Assembly (NCBI GenBank): GCA_027214125.1
Contig: JAPWHF010000005.1
Coordinates: 62,951 to 126,950, forward strand
Direction: 5' to 3'
Length of the DNA: 64,000 bases
Source of the DNA: Zoogloeaceae bacterium G21618-S1
Lineage (GTDB): Bacteria > Pseudomonadota > Gammaproteobacteria > Burkholderiales > Rhodocyclaceae
Shown here one piece after another: positions 1-9,185 of this stretch (positions are counted from its first letter, which is position 1; the number at the start of each line of letters is the position of its first letter). The notes under the pieces are model-generated. The model worked only from the letters and a program-made list of their open reading frames with translations, was not told the DNA's origin and ran no database searches. A program made the translations under genes and the position numbers.

Positions 1-143
1 ATAAGACACCGCCCAATTTTTAACACTAAAACATTTAAAGCCTTCGGCCCGTACCACCCGAATAACACCTCTTTAAATTTCCCCCCCACCACCCCCCACG
101 GGGCCCCGCCACGCCGGGCCCGAGTCTGTTTTACTTCACTGGC
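1..143. other. Gene-free left edge with unusual composition
   Basis: No credible reading frame is present. The first 90 bases are AT-richer than the rest of the window and are followed by long C runs and a GGGGCCCC-type stretch. This differs from the even high-GC texture elsewhere. It could be the 3' flank and terminator region of the PEP-CTERM gene, or a low-quality contig edge. Confidence 0.4.
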
Positions 144-680
144 TTAGCGGCCGACGCGACGGCGCGCGATCAGGCCCAGCACGCCGAGACCGGCCAACAA
201 CATGCCGTACTGCTCGGGCTCGGGTACCGGTGACACACTGGCTGCCCAGCTATACACCCCACCGGTGGCACCAATCGTGGTGCCGCCAACCTGGAAGAAG
301 TAGTTGCCCGCAGCGAGCTGGAAGCTGCCGCTGACTTGCTCACCTGTACCGAAGCCGCTGACAACGGAATCAACGCCAGTGTCAAAACTGCCGACGGTGC
401 CAATGTCAGACCACAGGCTGGCGGTCAGACCGCCAATATCGAAACCCACCATGGTGGGCCCCACCACATACGACAGCTGGATGTCGGACGCGCCCAGGCC
501 ACCCACCACCGGCTGACTGAGGCTGAAAAAATAACGATCGACAAACGAAGAGCCCGGTGCTCCCACGTGCGTTTGCGCACCTGCGGCCGAGCCCGACGAC
601 AGATCAATCACCGAATTGACGGCCATTGCGGGGGCTGCCAGGGCACTAAACACGGCCAAAGCCAAAAACTTGATCTTCAT
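144..680 (-). CDS. PEP-CTERM sorting domain protein
   Basis: The 178-residue protein starts at the ATG beginning MKIKFLALAV, with a GGAGAG ribosome site just upstream, and opens with a classical signal peptide ending near AMA. The C-terminus carries the exosortase sorting signal: VPEPE, then a hydrophobic helix (LLAGLGVLGLIA), then a basic tail RRRVGR. Members of this class are exported, cut by exosortase and often linked to exopolysaccharide. The body is Gly/Ser/Val-rich and beta-like with no catalytic motif that I recognise, so the specific role is unknown. The EpsL-like and EpsB-like genes to its right fit the usual PEP-CTERM/exopolysaccharide partnership. The exosortase itself is not in this window. 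Confidence 0.85.
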   Translation of the reverse strand: MKIKFLALAVFSALAAPAMAVNSVIDLSSGSAAGAQTHVGAPGSSFVDRYFFSLSQPVVGGLGASDIQLSYVVGPTMVGFDIGGLTASLWSDIGTVGSFDTGVDSVVSGFGTGEQVSGSFQLAAGNYFFQVGGTTIGATGGVYSWAASVSPVPEPEQYGMLLAGLGVLGLIARRRVGR

Positions 681-1097
681 GCTGCACTCTCCAAAAAGCA
701 CCACGACCACATAAGCACGCAACATGCCAAAGACATCTGCCTTCGCGCCAGCGAGCTGAAAACCATTAAAGCATCAGCACGTTGCAATATTCTTACCGCC
801 CCCGGAGGCGACAATCCAAGCGCACCCGCGTCGGTCTTTGTAAAAACCATCGACATGTGCAAAACGGGTACAACCCGAACAACATCATGCAACTGCGCAT
901 CATGCACGTACGTCATATTAGTTGCAAGCGCACAACTCACCCGTTCATCAATCTTGGCGGGTTTTTTCACGCTTTTTGTACGCCCCGTCTGCTGCAACGC
1001 GCCAAACACCAGAGCATGCCTCGGTGCCGGAAAACGCCAACAACGCAAATGACACGAGACTAACCCGCCCCCATCCCGCCCACTCGAAACCCAGCCG
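681..1097. other. 417-bp intergenic region upstream of the PEP-CTERM gene
   Basis: This gap separates the PEP-CTERM gene from the EpsL-like gene, both on the minus strand, so it should contain the promoter of the former. It is less GC-rich than the surrounding genes. A short perfect inverted repeat CGGGT-ACA-ACCCG lies at 865-877. I looked for a correctly spaced sigma-54 promoter, as used by some PEP-CTERM genes, and found none. Short frames here look like noise. Confidence 0.5.
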
Positions 1098-2348
1098 TCA
1101 GAATAGGTATTGCGCCGACACCGTGCCCACATTAGCGGTGTATTCGGCGTTGGGGTCATCGCTCGACCGGCGGTAGCGGCCGACCGACACGGCCAGCCGG
1201 AGTGGGTCGATGGGGGTGTAATTCAAACTGAGGTTATAGCTTCGGGTGATGTCGTCGCGAGACTGCCCGCCGCCGAGCAGGCCGGGGTCACCGCGAAAGT
1301 CCCGCTCGCGCCATTCGACCGTGCCTTGCACCAGCACGCGCCCTGACACCGCCCAGCTGGGCGTGATGGACGCGGCGCGGGTGACCACAAAGTTGTCAAA
1401 GAGGTCGTCCCGTGCGCCGATTTCACGACGCATGGTGGCGGACACGGCGAGTTTGCCGGTGGGCGTCCAGTCATAAGTAAGCCGGCCGGTCGGGCCGGTG
1501 TAATCGCGGTAGGTGAGATTGGGGTGCTGCCTGCGGGTAACGCCGGCGTAGCCATTGAGACGGCTGTGGCCAGTGAGTTGCCAGCGGCCGCTGAGTTGCA
1601 GATCGGTTTGCTCGAAACCATCGTCGGACAACACCCCGGCCTGTCGGTTAGGGTAGGAGCCATCGGTAAAACGCCCAACCAGCGCAATTTGATTGCCCGA
1701 GCGCGGGCGGTAGGTCAGACGCAACTCGGGCCGCAGGGCATCGTAGTCGCTGGTTTGCGACGCGACGTCGCTATAGGTGGAGCTGAAGCGCTCGACACCG
1801 ACGCCGATCGACCAGTCGGGGTGCCACCAATAGTCACCACTGAACTGCAGCGAACGGGAGGTGCCAACGCTACTGCGGCTACCACCGACATCTGCCAGAT
1901 CGCGGGCGGACTGGCTTTGATCAAAACTGAGCCGGCCCGTCAGGCGGCGACCGAGCGCCCAGTCCCACCGCAGCTCACCACCCTGGGTGTCGTAGTTCAG
2001 GGTATCGAAGCGCTGGAATCCGATGCGCGCAAAGTCGGCCGAGGCGCGCAAGCGCTGGAGGCTGTATTGGTGATCGAAGTCAGCGCGCAGCGAGGTGATG
2101 CTGATTCGGTCGCTCGGCGACTGGCCAAACGGGCGCCGCCCGGGGGCGACACGATAGACGTTGTCGTCGAACTGAAAAACCTGTCCGACGGTGACGTTAA
2201 AGGTGTCGTCGGCCGCCATGGCACCGGCGGGCAAGAACAGCGCACCCAATACTGCGCTCAGGTGAATCGCGGCCGCAGTCGAACGACGACACGGGTACGC
2301 GGGGCCGGAGCGCCGATCTGCCGCTGGCTCGGTGGCAAGAGATGTCAC
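1098..2348 (-). CDS. epsL: EpsL-like outer-membrane beta-barrel protein of an exopolysaccharide locus
   Basis: A roughly 416-residue protein with an N-terminal signal region ending near AGAMA, followed by repeated alternating polar/hydrophobic strands rich in Tyr, Trp and Arg. It ends in an aromatic residue (AQYLF), as expected for an outer-membrane barrel. The opening FNVTVGQVFQFDDNVYR and the strand pattern resemble the EpsL family found in methylotroph and Rhodocyclales exopolysaccharide operons. The GTG at 2348 is preceded by GGGG at good spacing and is the preferred start; an upstream TTG at 2408 would add 20 residues. It lies divergent to the sugar-phosphate transferase. Family assignment is from recalled sequence style, not alignment. 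Confidence 0.7.
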   Translation of the reverse strand: MTSLATEPAADRRSGPAYPCRRSTAAAIHLSAVLGALFLPAGAMAADDTFNVTVGQVFQFDDNVYRVAPGRRPFGQSPSDRISITSLRADFDHQYSLQRLRASADFARIGFQRFDTLNYDTQGGELRWDWALGRRLTGRLSFDQSQSARDLADVGGSRSSVGTSRSLQFSGDYWWHPDWSIGVGVERFSSTYSDVASQTSDYDALRPELRLTYRPRSGNQIALVGRFTDGSYPNRQAGVLSDDGFEQTDLQLSGRWQLTGHSRLNGYAGVTRRQHPNLTYRDYTGPTGRLTYDWTPTGKLAVSATMRREIGARDDLFDNFVVTRAASITPSWAVSGRVLVQGTVEWRERDFRGDPGLLGGGQSRDDITRSYNLSLNYTPIDPLRLAVSVGRYRRSSDDPNAEYTANVGTVSAQYLF

Positions 2349-2553
2349 ATTGACCCCAATAAAACCCGTATGAATATTCAAAACAATTCCTGAAGCGACA
2401 AACGGCAAGCTGCACTGAAGCCCCCATCGAAGGCGGCATCTTGATGCGGATTAGGCCACACGATCAAGTCGAAACGATGAAACGATGTAGCCGATTGCAA
2501 CATTTCAGGCATATGATATGCGCTTGTTGCCTTGCACAAAAACTCTCTAGCCG
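2349..2553. promoter_or_regulatory. Divergent promoter region of the exopolysaccharide genes
   Basis: This 205-bp region lies between the starts of the EpsL-like gene (minus) and the glycosyl-1-phosphate transferase (plus), so both promoters must be here or close by. It is AT-richer than the coding DNA. I could not assign convincing -35/-10 or -24/-12 elements. Confidence 0.45.
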
Positions 2554-3948
2554 ATGTTTGCCAGCCTCGAAAAATCCAGCCAGCGCCATCGTAGCGGAAT
2601 CTCCTTCTCCAGCACGATCGAAACATTTTTGGACCCGGCGGTTGCCGTGGCCACCTTGTTTCTGGTCGCGCTGGCGTACGGCGAACGCCCCGACGCGCCC
2701 TATGTCATTGTTGCGCTGATCGTCTTTTCGCTCACGTTTCCCGGCGCGCTCTTTTTGCACGAGCGCTTTCGCCGCATGCTGCGCAAGACGGTCATCAACT
2801 GGCTCATCGTGGCGGCCATTCTGGTGGTATTCGGCCGGGCGAGCGGATACATCTCGGTGTTCCCCGAAGAAGTCATTCAGGCCTGGCTGATCGCCACCCC
2901 GCTGGCCCTGATCGGCACGCATAGCCTGGCGCGCTGGGTGGTACCGAACATTCTGTCGATGGAAGGCTATACCCGCACCGCGATCATTGCCGGCTGCAAC
3001 GAAACCGGCCTTCGGCTCGCGCAAAACTTTGCCGAGAACCGCTTTATCGGTGTGCGCTTCATGGGTTATTTCGACGATCGCGCCCGCGAACGTCTCGAAG
3101 GCATTGGCGACGCGCCCTTGCTGGGCGGCCTTGAACAACTGGCCGACTTCGTGAAGCACCACCATGTCGACCACATCTATCTGGCGCTGCCGATGGCCAG
3201 CCAGCCGCGCATCCTGAAAGTGCTCGACAACATCAAGGACACCACCGCCTCGGTGTTTTTCGTGCCCGACATTTTCGTGACCGACCTCATCCAGGGGCAG
3301 GTGGACCACGTCGGCGGCATGCCCGTGGTGGCCGTGTGCGAGACGCCCTTCATCGGCGTCAGCGGCATGATCAAGCGGATGTCGGATGTGATTCTGGCGA
3401 CCCTGATCCTGATCCTGATCTCCCCTGTGATGCTGTTTGTCGCCATCGGCGTGAAGCGTTCATCGCCGGGGCCGGTCGTCTTCAAGCAGCGCCGCTACGG
3501 CCTCGATGGCAAGGAGATCGTGGTCTATAAATTCCGCTCGATGAGCAGCTGCGACGATGGCGCAGTGGTGAAGCAGGCGTCGAAGAACGACCAACGCATC
3601 ACTCCATTTGGCGCCTTCATTCGCCGCACCTCGCTCGACGAGCTGCCGCAGTTCATCAACGTGCTGCAGGGGCGCATGAGCATTGTCGGCCCCCGCCCCC
3701 ACGCGGTGGCGCACAACGAGACCTATCGCAAGCTGATCAAGGGCTACATGGTGCGCCACAAGGTCAAGCCGGGGATCACTGGCTGGGCACAGGTCAGCGG
3801 CTACCGTGGCGAAACCGAAACGGTCGAGAAGATGGAAAAGCGCATCGAATACGACCTGGAATACCTGCGCAACTGGTCGCTCAGCATGGATTTGTGGATC
3901 ATCGTCAAGACCGTTGTGCTGGTCTTCCGTGACCGCCATGCCTACTGA
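2554..3948 (+). CDS. epsB: Undecaprenyl-phosphate sugar-1-phosphate transferase (EpsB/WcaJ family)
   Basis: This 464-residue membrane enzyme should place the first sugar phosphate on undecaprenyl phosphate in the inner membrane to begin exopolysaccharide synthesis. The first 120 residues hold several transmembrane segments. A Rossmann-like CoA-binding-type domain follows (about 130-260, TAIIAGCNETG). A further membrane helix (about 275-300) leads into the bacterial sugar transferase domain with SSPGPVVFKQRR, YKFRSM, RRTSLDELPQ and VKPGITGWAQVSG. Length and domain order match the undecaprenyl-phosphate glucose phosphotransferase family. Its last bases overlap the next gene by 11 nt, implying translational coupling. 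The actual sugar cannot be read from sequence. Confidence 0.9.
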   Translation: MFASLEKSSQRHRSGISFSSTIETFLDPAVAVATLFLVALAYGERPDAPYVIVALIVFSLTFPGALFLHERFRRMLRKTVINWLIVAAILVVFGRASGYISVFPEEVIQAWLIATPLALIGTHSLARWVVPNILSMEGYTRTAIIAGCNETGLRLAQNFAENRFIGVRFMGYFDDRARERLEGIGDAPLLGGLEQLADFVKHHHVDHIYLALPMASQPRILKVLDNIKDTTASVFFVPDIFVTDLIQGQVDHVGGMPVVAVCETPFIGVSGMIKRMSDVILATLILILISPVMLFVAIGVKRSSPGPVVFKQRRYGLDGKEIVVYKFRSMSSCDDGAVVKQASKNDQRITPFGAFIRRTSLDELPQFINVLQGRMSIVGPRPHAVAHNETYRKLIKGYMVRHKVKPGITGWAQVSGYRGETETVEKMEKRIEYDLEYLRNWSLSMDLWIIVKTVVLVFRDRHAY

Positions 3949-4573
3949 GCGCTTCGCCCGCAACCTGGGTGCGATGGTCGTGCTGATGTTTGCCGGCACC
4001 ACGCCGGCGCACAGCAATGACAACCCCTACCGCCTACAAACCCCCAGCGCCGCCTACCAAGTGCAGCCGCGCGCCGACTGGCGCCTGCCGCAGGCCGCAG
4101 AACACAACCCGGCCACCCGCGCCCGCCCCTTCTCGGATGACATCGCCGACGCCGCCCGCGCCGCCGGCATCGAGCCCGAACTGCTGCATGCGGTAGTCAA
4201 GATTGAATCCGGCTACAACGCCGCAGCGGTGTCAGCCAAGGGCGCGCAAGGCCTGGCACAAGTGATGCCGGGTACGACCGAGCAGTTTCAAGGCCCCGGC
4301 GCGGTCGGCTCACTCACCGCCGGCGCCAACTATCTTCGACATTTGCTCGACCGATTCGACGGCGATCTGACCCTCACCCTGGCCGCCTACAATGCCGGCC
4401 CCGGCGCGGTAGAACGCCACGGCGGCGTACCGCCCTACCCCGAAACCCAAGCCTACGTCCCCCGCGTGCTGGCCGAATACACCGCCCTGCGCGCCGAACG
4501 CCGCCGCCTGCCGACGCCTTGGCAGCAAGGCAGCGCCTGGCAAGATCGCGCCAAGGCGCAGCCCGGCTCATAG
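3938..4573 (+). CDS. Lytic transglycosylase (SLT domain)
   Basis: A 211-residue secreted murein lytic transglycosylase. An N-terminal signal segment (GAMVVLMFAGTTPAHS) precedes a proline-rich stretch and a C-terminal SLT domain. The catalytic glutamate is in VKIESGYN, followed by the family motifs AKGAQGLAQVMPGT and LAAYNAGPGAVERHGGVPPY. These enzymes cleave peptidoglycan glycan strands with anhydromuramyl formation. The ATG lies 11 nt inside the preceding gene. The linkage suggests a role in opening the cell wall for polysaccharide export machinery, which is inference. Confidence 0.88.
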   Translation: MPTERFARNLGAMVVLMFAGTTPAHSNDNPYRLQTPSAAYQVQPRADWRLPQAAEHNPATRARPFSDDIADAARAAGIEPELLHAVVKIESGYNAAAVSAKGAQGLAQVMPGTTEQFQGPGAVGSLTAGANYLRHLLDRFDGDLTLTLAAYNAGPGAVERHGGVPPYPETQAYVPRVLAEYTALRAERRRLPTPWQQGSAWQDRAKAQPGS

Positions 4574-4597
4574 CGCAGCGCCGAGGATCCTAGGGTC

Positions 4598-4675
4598 GGT
4601 GGCTGCCACCCGCCACCACCGGTAGCCGGACAGCATGCCCGGCCGCTTCTCGTAGGATGGGTGGCTCGCCACCCA
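4598..4675. repeat. Two short hairpin repeats in the gap before dacB
   Basis: The 281-bp gap between the transglycosylase and the carboxypeptidase contains two related dyads: GGTGGC-T-GCCACC at 4598-4610 and an 8-bp stem at 4658-4665/4668-4675 around GGGTGGC-TC-GCCACCC. Both follow TAGG-like sequence. They resemble small dispersed palindromic repeats or mRNA stabilising hairpins. Neither has a U-tract, so they are not typical terminators. Confidence 0.5.
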
Positions 4676-4854
4676 CCTCGGCCGAGGCCCCGGCACAAAC
4701 CACGGCGCCCGCCCATGGCAACTTGCGCACAAACCCGGATAATGACGACAGCACACAGACGCCGCAGCGTACGGGTGGGTTGGCTGGCCGGTCTTCTGGC
4801 AGCCCTTCGGCCAAGGCCAGCGGCGCACCCCTTGCCACGGAGAAACGGATTTTC

Positions 4855-6384
4855 ATGTCTGATGTTTTTTGCGCCCACCGCTCGCTGATCCGCCGGATCG
4901 CGGTCGCGGCCGCGCTGATGTTGCTGTCCTCGGTCGGCGCGCACGCTGCCGGCTTCCCGAAAGAACTCCGCGTTGCACTGCAGGCCATCAATGTGCCGCT
5001 CGACGCGGTCGGCATCTGGGTGGCACCGGTGGATACCGGCAAGCCCAGCCTCAGCCACAACCCCGACACGCCCATGAATCCGGCCTCGGTGATGAAGCTG
5101 GTGACCACCTTCGCCACGCTCGACCGGCTCGGCCCGGCCTATTTCTGGACCACCCGCCTGGCCACCGACGGCACCATGCACGGCAACACGCTCGAAGGCA
5201 ATGTGTATTTGGTGGGCGGGGGCGACCCGGTGTTTACCCACGCCGACCTGTGGAAACTGTTTCGCCAGTTGCGCACGCTGGGCATTGAGCGAATCAAGGG
5301 CGACATCGTGCTCGACGACACCGCGCTGCGCCTGCCGCCACACGACCCAGACCGCTTCGACGGCCAGGCACTGCGCCCTTACAACGCCGGCCCAAGCGGG
5401 TTGATGATCAGCTTCAACGCCTTGCGCCTCACCTTTGTGCCTGAGCCCGAAACGGACTTGCCGGCAGCTGCGCCGCAAGTCGCCTCGCTGGCCAACACCC
5501 CGCCGACCACCGCCCTGGCCCCCACCGGCCCGCGCCCGCCACGCGTTTTGCTCGACCCGCCAATGACCGGCTTCGAGCTCGACACCGAACTCACCTCCGC
5601 CCCGGGGCGCTGTGCGGCACGCTGGTACAAGGCGCTGGACGCATTGCCGGAGCAGACCCGCAAGGGCGACCGGCTCAAGCTCAGCGGCGAGTGGCGAGAT
5701 GACTGCGGCGTGAAGGACTGGTTCGTGTCACCCATGTCTCCCGAGCGCTTTGCCGAAGCGGTAGTCAGTGGCCTGTGGCACGAAATGGGCGGCCGGCTGA
5801 GCGGCCGGGTCATGCACGGCCGCGTGACGCGCGAATCCAATACCTTGTTCGTACACACCTCACGCCCCTTGGCCGATGTGGTGCGCGACATGAACAAGTG
5901 GTCGAACAATGTGATCGCCCGGCAACTGTTGGCCACCCTGGGCGCCAGCGACCGCGACGCGCCCGACATGGTGCAAGGCGGTGCGCGCCTGGCGCGGGTG
6001 CAATTGGCCGCTGCCGGCGTTGATCTGACCGGCTTCGAGATCGAGAACGGCTCGGGCCTGTCGCGCAGCGCGCGCATCACCGCCAAAGGGCTGGGGCAGA
6101 TGCTACAACAAGCCTGGGCGCGCCCGTTCATGCCGGAGTTCATGAGCTCGATGGCGGTCGCCGGCATTGACGGCACGGCCCGCAAGCGCCTGCGCAACAG
6201 CGACGCCCGCGGCACCGCGCACATCAAGACCGGCACGCTCAACGAGGTGCGCGCCATGGCCGGTTATGTGATCGACCAGAATGGCCGGCGTCATGCAGTG
6301 GTAATGATGGTGAACCACCCCAACGCCGGCGCCAGCCAGGCCGCGCAGGACGTGTTGCTCGAATGGGTGTGGGAAGGGCATTGA
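4855..6384 (+). CDS. dacB: D-alanyl-D-alanine carboxypeptidase/endopeptidase (peptidase S13, PBP4/DacB type)
   Basis: The 509-residue protein begins at MSDVFCAHR, with GGAG upstream, and has a signal peptide ending near AHAAG. The penicillin-binding triad is visible: SVMK (SxxK, nucleophile serine), SNN in KWSNNVIARQ, and KTG in HIKTGTLNEV. The long insertion between the first two motifs is typical of the S13 family. The enzyme trims or cleaves peptidoglycan peptides in the periplasm. An in-frame extension further upstream crosses the repeat region and is not favoured. Confidence 0.9.
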   Translation: MSDVFCAHRSLIRRIAVAAALMLLSSVGAHAAGFPKELRVALQAINVPLDAVGIWVAPVDTGKPSLSHNPDTPMNPASVMKLVTTFATLDRLGPAYFWTTRLATDGTMHGNTLEGNVYLVGGGDPVFTHADLWKLFRQLRTLGIERIKGDIVLDDTALRLPPHDPDRFDGQALRPYNAGPSGLMISFNALRLTFVPEPETDLPAAAPQVASLANTPPTTALAPTGPRPPRVLLDPPMTGFELDTELTSAPGRCAARWYKALDALPEQTRKGDRLKLSGEWRDDCGVKDWFVSPMSPERFAEAVVSGLWHEMGGRLSGRVMHGRVTRESNTLFVHTSRPLADVVRDMNKWSNNVIARQLLATLGASDRDAPDMVQGGARLARVQLAAAGVDLTGFEIENGSGLSRSARITAKGLGQMLQQAWARPFMPEFMSSMAVAGIDGTARKRLRNSDARGTAHIKTGTLNEVRAMAGYVIDQNGRRHAVVMMVNHPNAGASQAAQDVLLEWVWEGH

Positions 6385-6394
6385 GCGGTGGCTC

Positions 6395-6470
6395 GGCGGA
6401 TGCGCTTCGCTTATCCGCCCAACCGATCACCGCCCCTGCGTAGGGCGGATAAGCCGCAGGCGTATCCGCC
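6395..6470. repeat. REP pair (inverted)
   Basis: Two REP-like units face each other: one at 6395-6420 and a reverse copy starting GTAGGGCGGATAAG at 6440-6470. Each can fold on itself and the two are mutually inverted, a BIME-like arrangement. They sit between the stops of two convergent genes. The same unit occurs in four other gaps of this window. Confidence 0.85.
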
Positions 6471-6477
6471 GCCCCGC

Positions 6478-7785
6478 TCACCAATACTTCATCGCCCCAT
6501 GAAACAGGCCGGCCAGATCGTTTTCGGTGACGGCCTTGGGGGCGTTCTTGATGAGCCGCTGTTGCGCCCAGGCGCCGGCGGCGAGCGAATCCACATCGTC
6601 CGGCACATAGCCCACACCGCCGACGCCATTCGGGATGCCGGTCGATTGCATGAGCGCGATCAGGCGCTCGGCGACGATCTCGCCGGCATCGGCGTCGGTG
6701 GCACCCGCGACATCGGCGCCCAGCCAGCGTGCCGCATCCAGATGCCGCTCGGGGCAGGCGTCGGCCGTAAAGCGGAACACGGCGGGCGCATTGACGATGA
6801 CCGACATGCCATGCGGCACCATCGGTTCGTCCTGCGGGTAGCCATGCGGGCAGAAATTCTTGACCTGCCCCGCCACCGCGTAAGACATGCCGTGCGGCAG
6901 ATGCACGCCGGCGTTACCAAAGGCGATGCCCGCCAGCGTAGCGGCGAACATCATGCCGTCGCGCGCTTCATGGTCGCTGGCATCGCGCACCGCGCGCTCC
7001 AGATACAGGCCGGTCATCTGCAGCGCTTTCTCGCAGCCGAGGTCGCTCCACGGATTGGCGCCCTGGCTCATCGGCCGCAGTGAAGGGCGATCGGCCGGCG
7101 CGCGGCGGGTGTAGGGCAAGGCGGTGAAGGATTCGAGCGCATGCGAGAGCACATCAAAGCCTGACGCGGCCACCACATTGGCCGGTAGCGAGTAGGTGGT
7201 GGTCGGATCGATCAGCGCCAGACTGGGGCGCAACCGCTTGGAGACGATGCCGGTCTTCACCCGCCGCTCCACAAAATCAAAGATGGCGATGCCGGTGCAC
7301 TCGGAGCCGGTGCCACTGGTGGTCGGACAGGCGATGTGCGGCTTGAGCGGACCGGGCACGGCCCTGGCGTTACCGATGGGCGCGTTGACATAGTCGATAA
7401 GCGCTGCCGGGTAGCTGCTGTACAGGTTGGCCGCCTTGCAGGTGTCGATCACCGAGCCGCCACCCACCGACACGAAGCCGTCGAACTTGCCCTCGCTGGC
7501 AAAGCGCGCGGCGGAGAGAAAGCTAGCATCGGTGGGCTCGACCTTGACCCGGTCATACACCACCACATCCAGCCCCGCCGCCAGCAACGACTGCTTGACC
7601 ACAGCCACCGGCTCAAGCGCCGCCAAACTCGCATCGGTGAACAGCGCGACCCGGTGCATACCCAGGCTGCGCGCATGATCGCCCGCCTCCGCCAGACAGC
7701 CCGCGCCATAGGTGATAGCCGACATATCGACGGCAAAGGCCGTGTCGCCCCCCGCCGTGTGACCGTAGTAGTGACAGCACGCCAT
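6478..7785 (-). CDS. Iron-containing alcohol dehydrogenase, hydroxyacid-oxoacid transhydrogenase type
   Basis: A 435-residue group III iron alcohol dehydrogenase. The NAD-binding signature [14 protein letters not shown] and the segment [10 protein letters not shown] are clear. Metal-ligand segments lie around [13 protein letters not shown] and [11 protein letters not shown]. The start (ACCHYYGH) and overall layout resemble the ADHFE1-like branch, which couples 4-hydroxybutyrate oxidation to 2-oxoglutarate reduction. The branch is inference; a simple alcohol dehydrogenase is the alternative. It stands alone between REP pairs. Confidence 0.8.
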   Translation of the reverse strand: MACCHYYGHTAGGDTAFAVDMSAITYGAGCLAEAGDHARSLGMHRVALFTDASLAALEPVAVVKQSLLAAGLDVVVYDRVKVEPTDASFLSAARFASEGKFDGFVSVGGGSVIDTCKAANLYSSYPAALIDYVNAPIGNARAVPGPLKPHIACPTTSGTGSECTGIAIFDFVERRVKTGIVSKRLRPSLALIDPTTTYSLPANVVAASGFDVLSHALESFTALPYTRRAPADRPSLRPMSQGANPWSDLGCEKALQMTGLYLERAVRDASDHEARDGMMFAATLAGIAFGNAGVHLPHGMSYAVAGQVKNFCPHGYPQDEPMVPHGMSVIVNAPAVFRFTADACPERHLDAARWLGADVAGATDADAGEIVAERLIALMQSTGIPNGVGGVGYVPDDVDSLAAGAWAQQRLIKNAPKAVTENDLAGLFHGAMKYW

Positions 7786-7884
7786 GAGTTGTCTCCTCCG
7801 ATGGTCCCCGTCGAATGCGGGGTTCAGGCGTCAAGGATGCGTCGGGGGGCGGGACATGGCAAGTGCCGCGGCACGCGCCCGCTC

Positions 7885-7970
7885 GTAGGGCAGATAAGCC
7901 GAAGGCGCATCCGCCATCGGTGCCGCGCTGGGGCGTTGTTCGGCGGATCCGCTGCGCTTATCCGCCCTAC
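7885..7970. repeat. REP pair overlapping the 3' end of the RAYT gene
   Basis: Units at 7885-7915 and 7942-7970 are inverted relative to each other and share the GTAGGGCGGATAAG core; the left copy has a GCAGATAAG variant. The TAG stop codon of the transposase gene on the minus strand is part of the right-hand REP unit. Confidence 0.85.
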
Positions 7971-8455
7971 GGGTCGCCGGCGTCGATATCGGCGGCGCCG
8001 TCTCCGGCCCAATCGGCCGGATAGACGCCCTGCGCAACGGCTCGATGAAATGAGGAGTATGGCCAGTCGCAAACACGCTCGACCAGCCCATGCTTAAGCG
8101 GGTTGATGTGGACGTAGTCCACATGCGCCGCGTAATCGCGCTCGTCTCGGAGGGTGTGCTCCCAGAAGCCGCGTTGCCACACGCTGCCGCCTACCGCCCG
8201 GGTAAAGGCCTTTTTGATCTCACGCCAGCGTGAGGAGTAATCGGCATCGCCTTCGGGCAGGGTCCAGACAGCGTGCGGATGATCGGGCAGGACGACCCAG
8301 GCGTCGATATGGAAGGGGCGGGTTGTTCGAACACGGCGAGCCGCTTTGCGCAACAGCGCGACGTGCTCGATCAATGCTTGGCTGCGCCGATCGGCGAGGG
8401 TGACGGTGAAGAAGTAAGTACCGCCAGGAGCGCGGTTGCGACGGTAGTTTGGCAT
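7967..8455 (-). CDS. REP-associated tyrosine transposase (RAYT, TnpA-REP)
   Basis: A 162-residue single-domain HUH/Y1 nuclease starting at MPNYRRNRAPGGTYFFTV, the typical RAYT opening. The metal-binding histidine pair is in LPDHPHAVWTLP and the likely catalytic tyrosine is in the helix around DYAAHVDYVHINPLKHG, followed by the conserved WPYSSFH motif. RAYTs cut and join single-stranded REP hairpins and are thought to spread REP sequences. Here the gene sits between two REP pairs, and its stop codon lies inside one of them, so it looks like an intact and probably active REP/RAYT unit. The upstream ATG at 8473 is less likely as start. Confidence 0.92.
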   Translation of the reverse strand: MPNYRRNRAPGGTYFFTVTLADRRSQALIEHVALLRKAARRVRTTRPFHIDAWVVLPDHPHAVWTLPEGDADYSSRWREIKKAFTRAVGGSVWQRGFWEHTLRDERDYAAHVDYVHINPLKHGLVERVCDWPYSSFHRAVAQGVYPADWAGDGAADIDAGDP

Positions 8456-8544
8456 GCACTGACGATGCCACAAGCATTACCGGATTGTCGAGTGGGGTGG
8501 CGACTGTGCACCGCGGAAAATCAGTGCCCTTGGGCTGCACCGAT

Positions 8545-8610
8545 GGCGGATGCGCTTCGCTTATCCGCCCTACGGGAAGGGGTGTAGGGCGGATAAGCGA
8601 AGCGCATCCG
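8545..8610. repeat. REP pair upstream of the RAYT gene (near-perfect inverted repeat)
   Basis: A 27-bp perfect inverted repeat (about 8547-8573 and 8584-8610) with a 10-bp spacer. Both arms contain the GGCGGATAAGCGAAGCGCATCCG-type unit seen elsewhere in the window. It is the best-conserved copy and lies closest to the transposase start. Confidence 0.9.
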
Positions 8611-8622
8611 CTGCACCGCCGC

Positions 8623-9039
8623 TCAATCGACCGGCATCGGCACCCGATTGGACAGGTTGATCCAGCCGCGAACGACGCGGTAGAGCACCCACAGGCCGGC
8701 GATGGCGATGATGCCGAAGAAAATCGGCAAGCCAATAATGGTGACGGCCATCAGCCAGGCGATGCCGAACCACAGCAGCGCGAACCAGAAGGTGCGGATC
8801 TGCCAGCGGTAGTGGCTGTCGAGCCAGGTGCCACGCACGGCGTCGCGTTTTACGTAGTTGAGGATCACGGCGATGATGGAGGGCAGGCCGGAGACGAAGC
8901 TGCCGATGATGGTGGCCGAGGTGGCGATGCCGGAGAACAGCGCGATGGCGTGCAGGCCGTAAATGAGGTGTGCGAGGGTGATGAGCCCTTCGCGGGGCAC
9001 TTCGATCACTGATTGCGACGGGGTGTCGGTCTGAGCCAT
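8623..9039 (-). CDS. Small integral membrane protein (DUF4870-like)
   Basis: A 138-residue protein starting at MAQTDTPSQSV with AGGAG just upstream. It has about three hydrophobic segments (around LAHLIYGLHAIALFSG, IIGSFVSGLPSIIAVILNYV and the long WFALLWFGIAWLMAV-to-WVLYR stretch). The pattern resembles DUF4870-type proteins, whose function is unknown. It lies directly downstream of the idr terminator in the same direction and is probably a separate transcript. No functional link to iodate reduction is visible. Confidence 0.65.
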   Translation of the reverse strand: MAQTDTPSQSVIEVPREGLITLAHLIYGLHAIALFSGIATSATIIGSFVSGLPSIIAVILNYVKRDAVRGTWLDSHYRWQIRTFWFALLWFGIAWLMAVTIIGLPIFFGIIAIAGLWVLYRVVRGWINLSNRVPMPVD

Positions 9040-9139
9040 GGGTGCTCCTGTGGCAATGGGGTCGTCTGTTTGAGGCGACAACAGCTGCATAGTTCGGGGT
9101 TTATCGCCCAAGTTCAAGCCGCCGACACGCTTTGCCATG

Positions 9140-9166
9140 AAAAACGCCAGCCCGGAGGCTGGCGTT
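9140..9166 (-). terminator. Rho-independent terminator of the idr operon
   Basis: A 10-bp GC-rich stem (9143-9152/9157-9166) with a 4-base loop is followed on the minus strand by a run of five T. It lies 20 bp after the idrA stop codon, closing the operon. Confidence 0.9.
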
Positions 9167-9185
9167 TGTACGGCACCGGTGGGAC

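Noticed and set aside
681-1097. Sigma-54 promoter for the PEP-CTERM gene
   Set aside because: A CGGCAC...ATGC sequence exists near 1017-1032 on the minus strand, but the GG-to-GC spacing is off by one and other positions do not fit.
4598-4675. Intrinsic terminator after the lytic transglycosylase
   Set aside because: Both hairpins are strong, but neither is followed by a T-run on either strand, so they are listed as repeats only.
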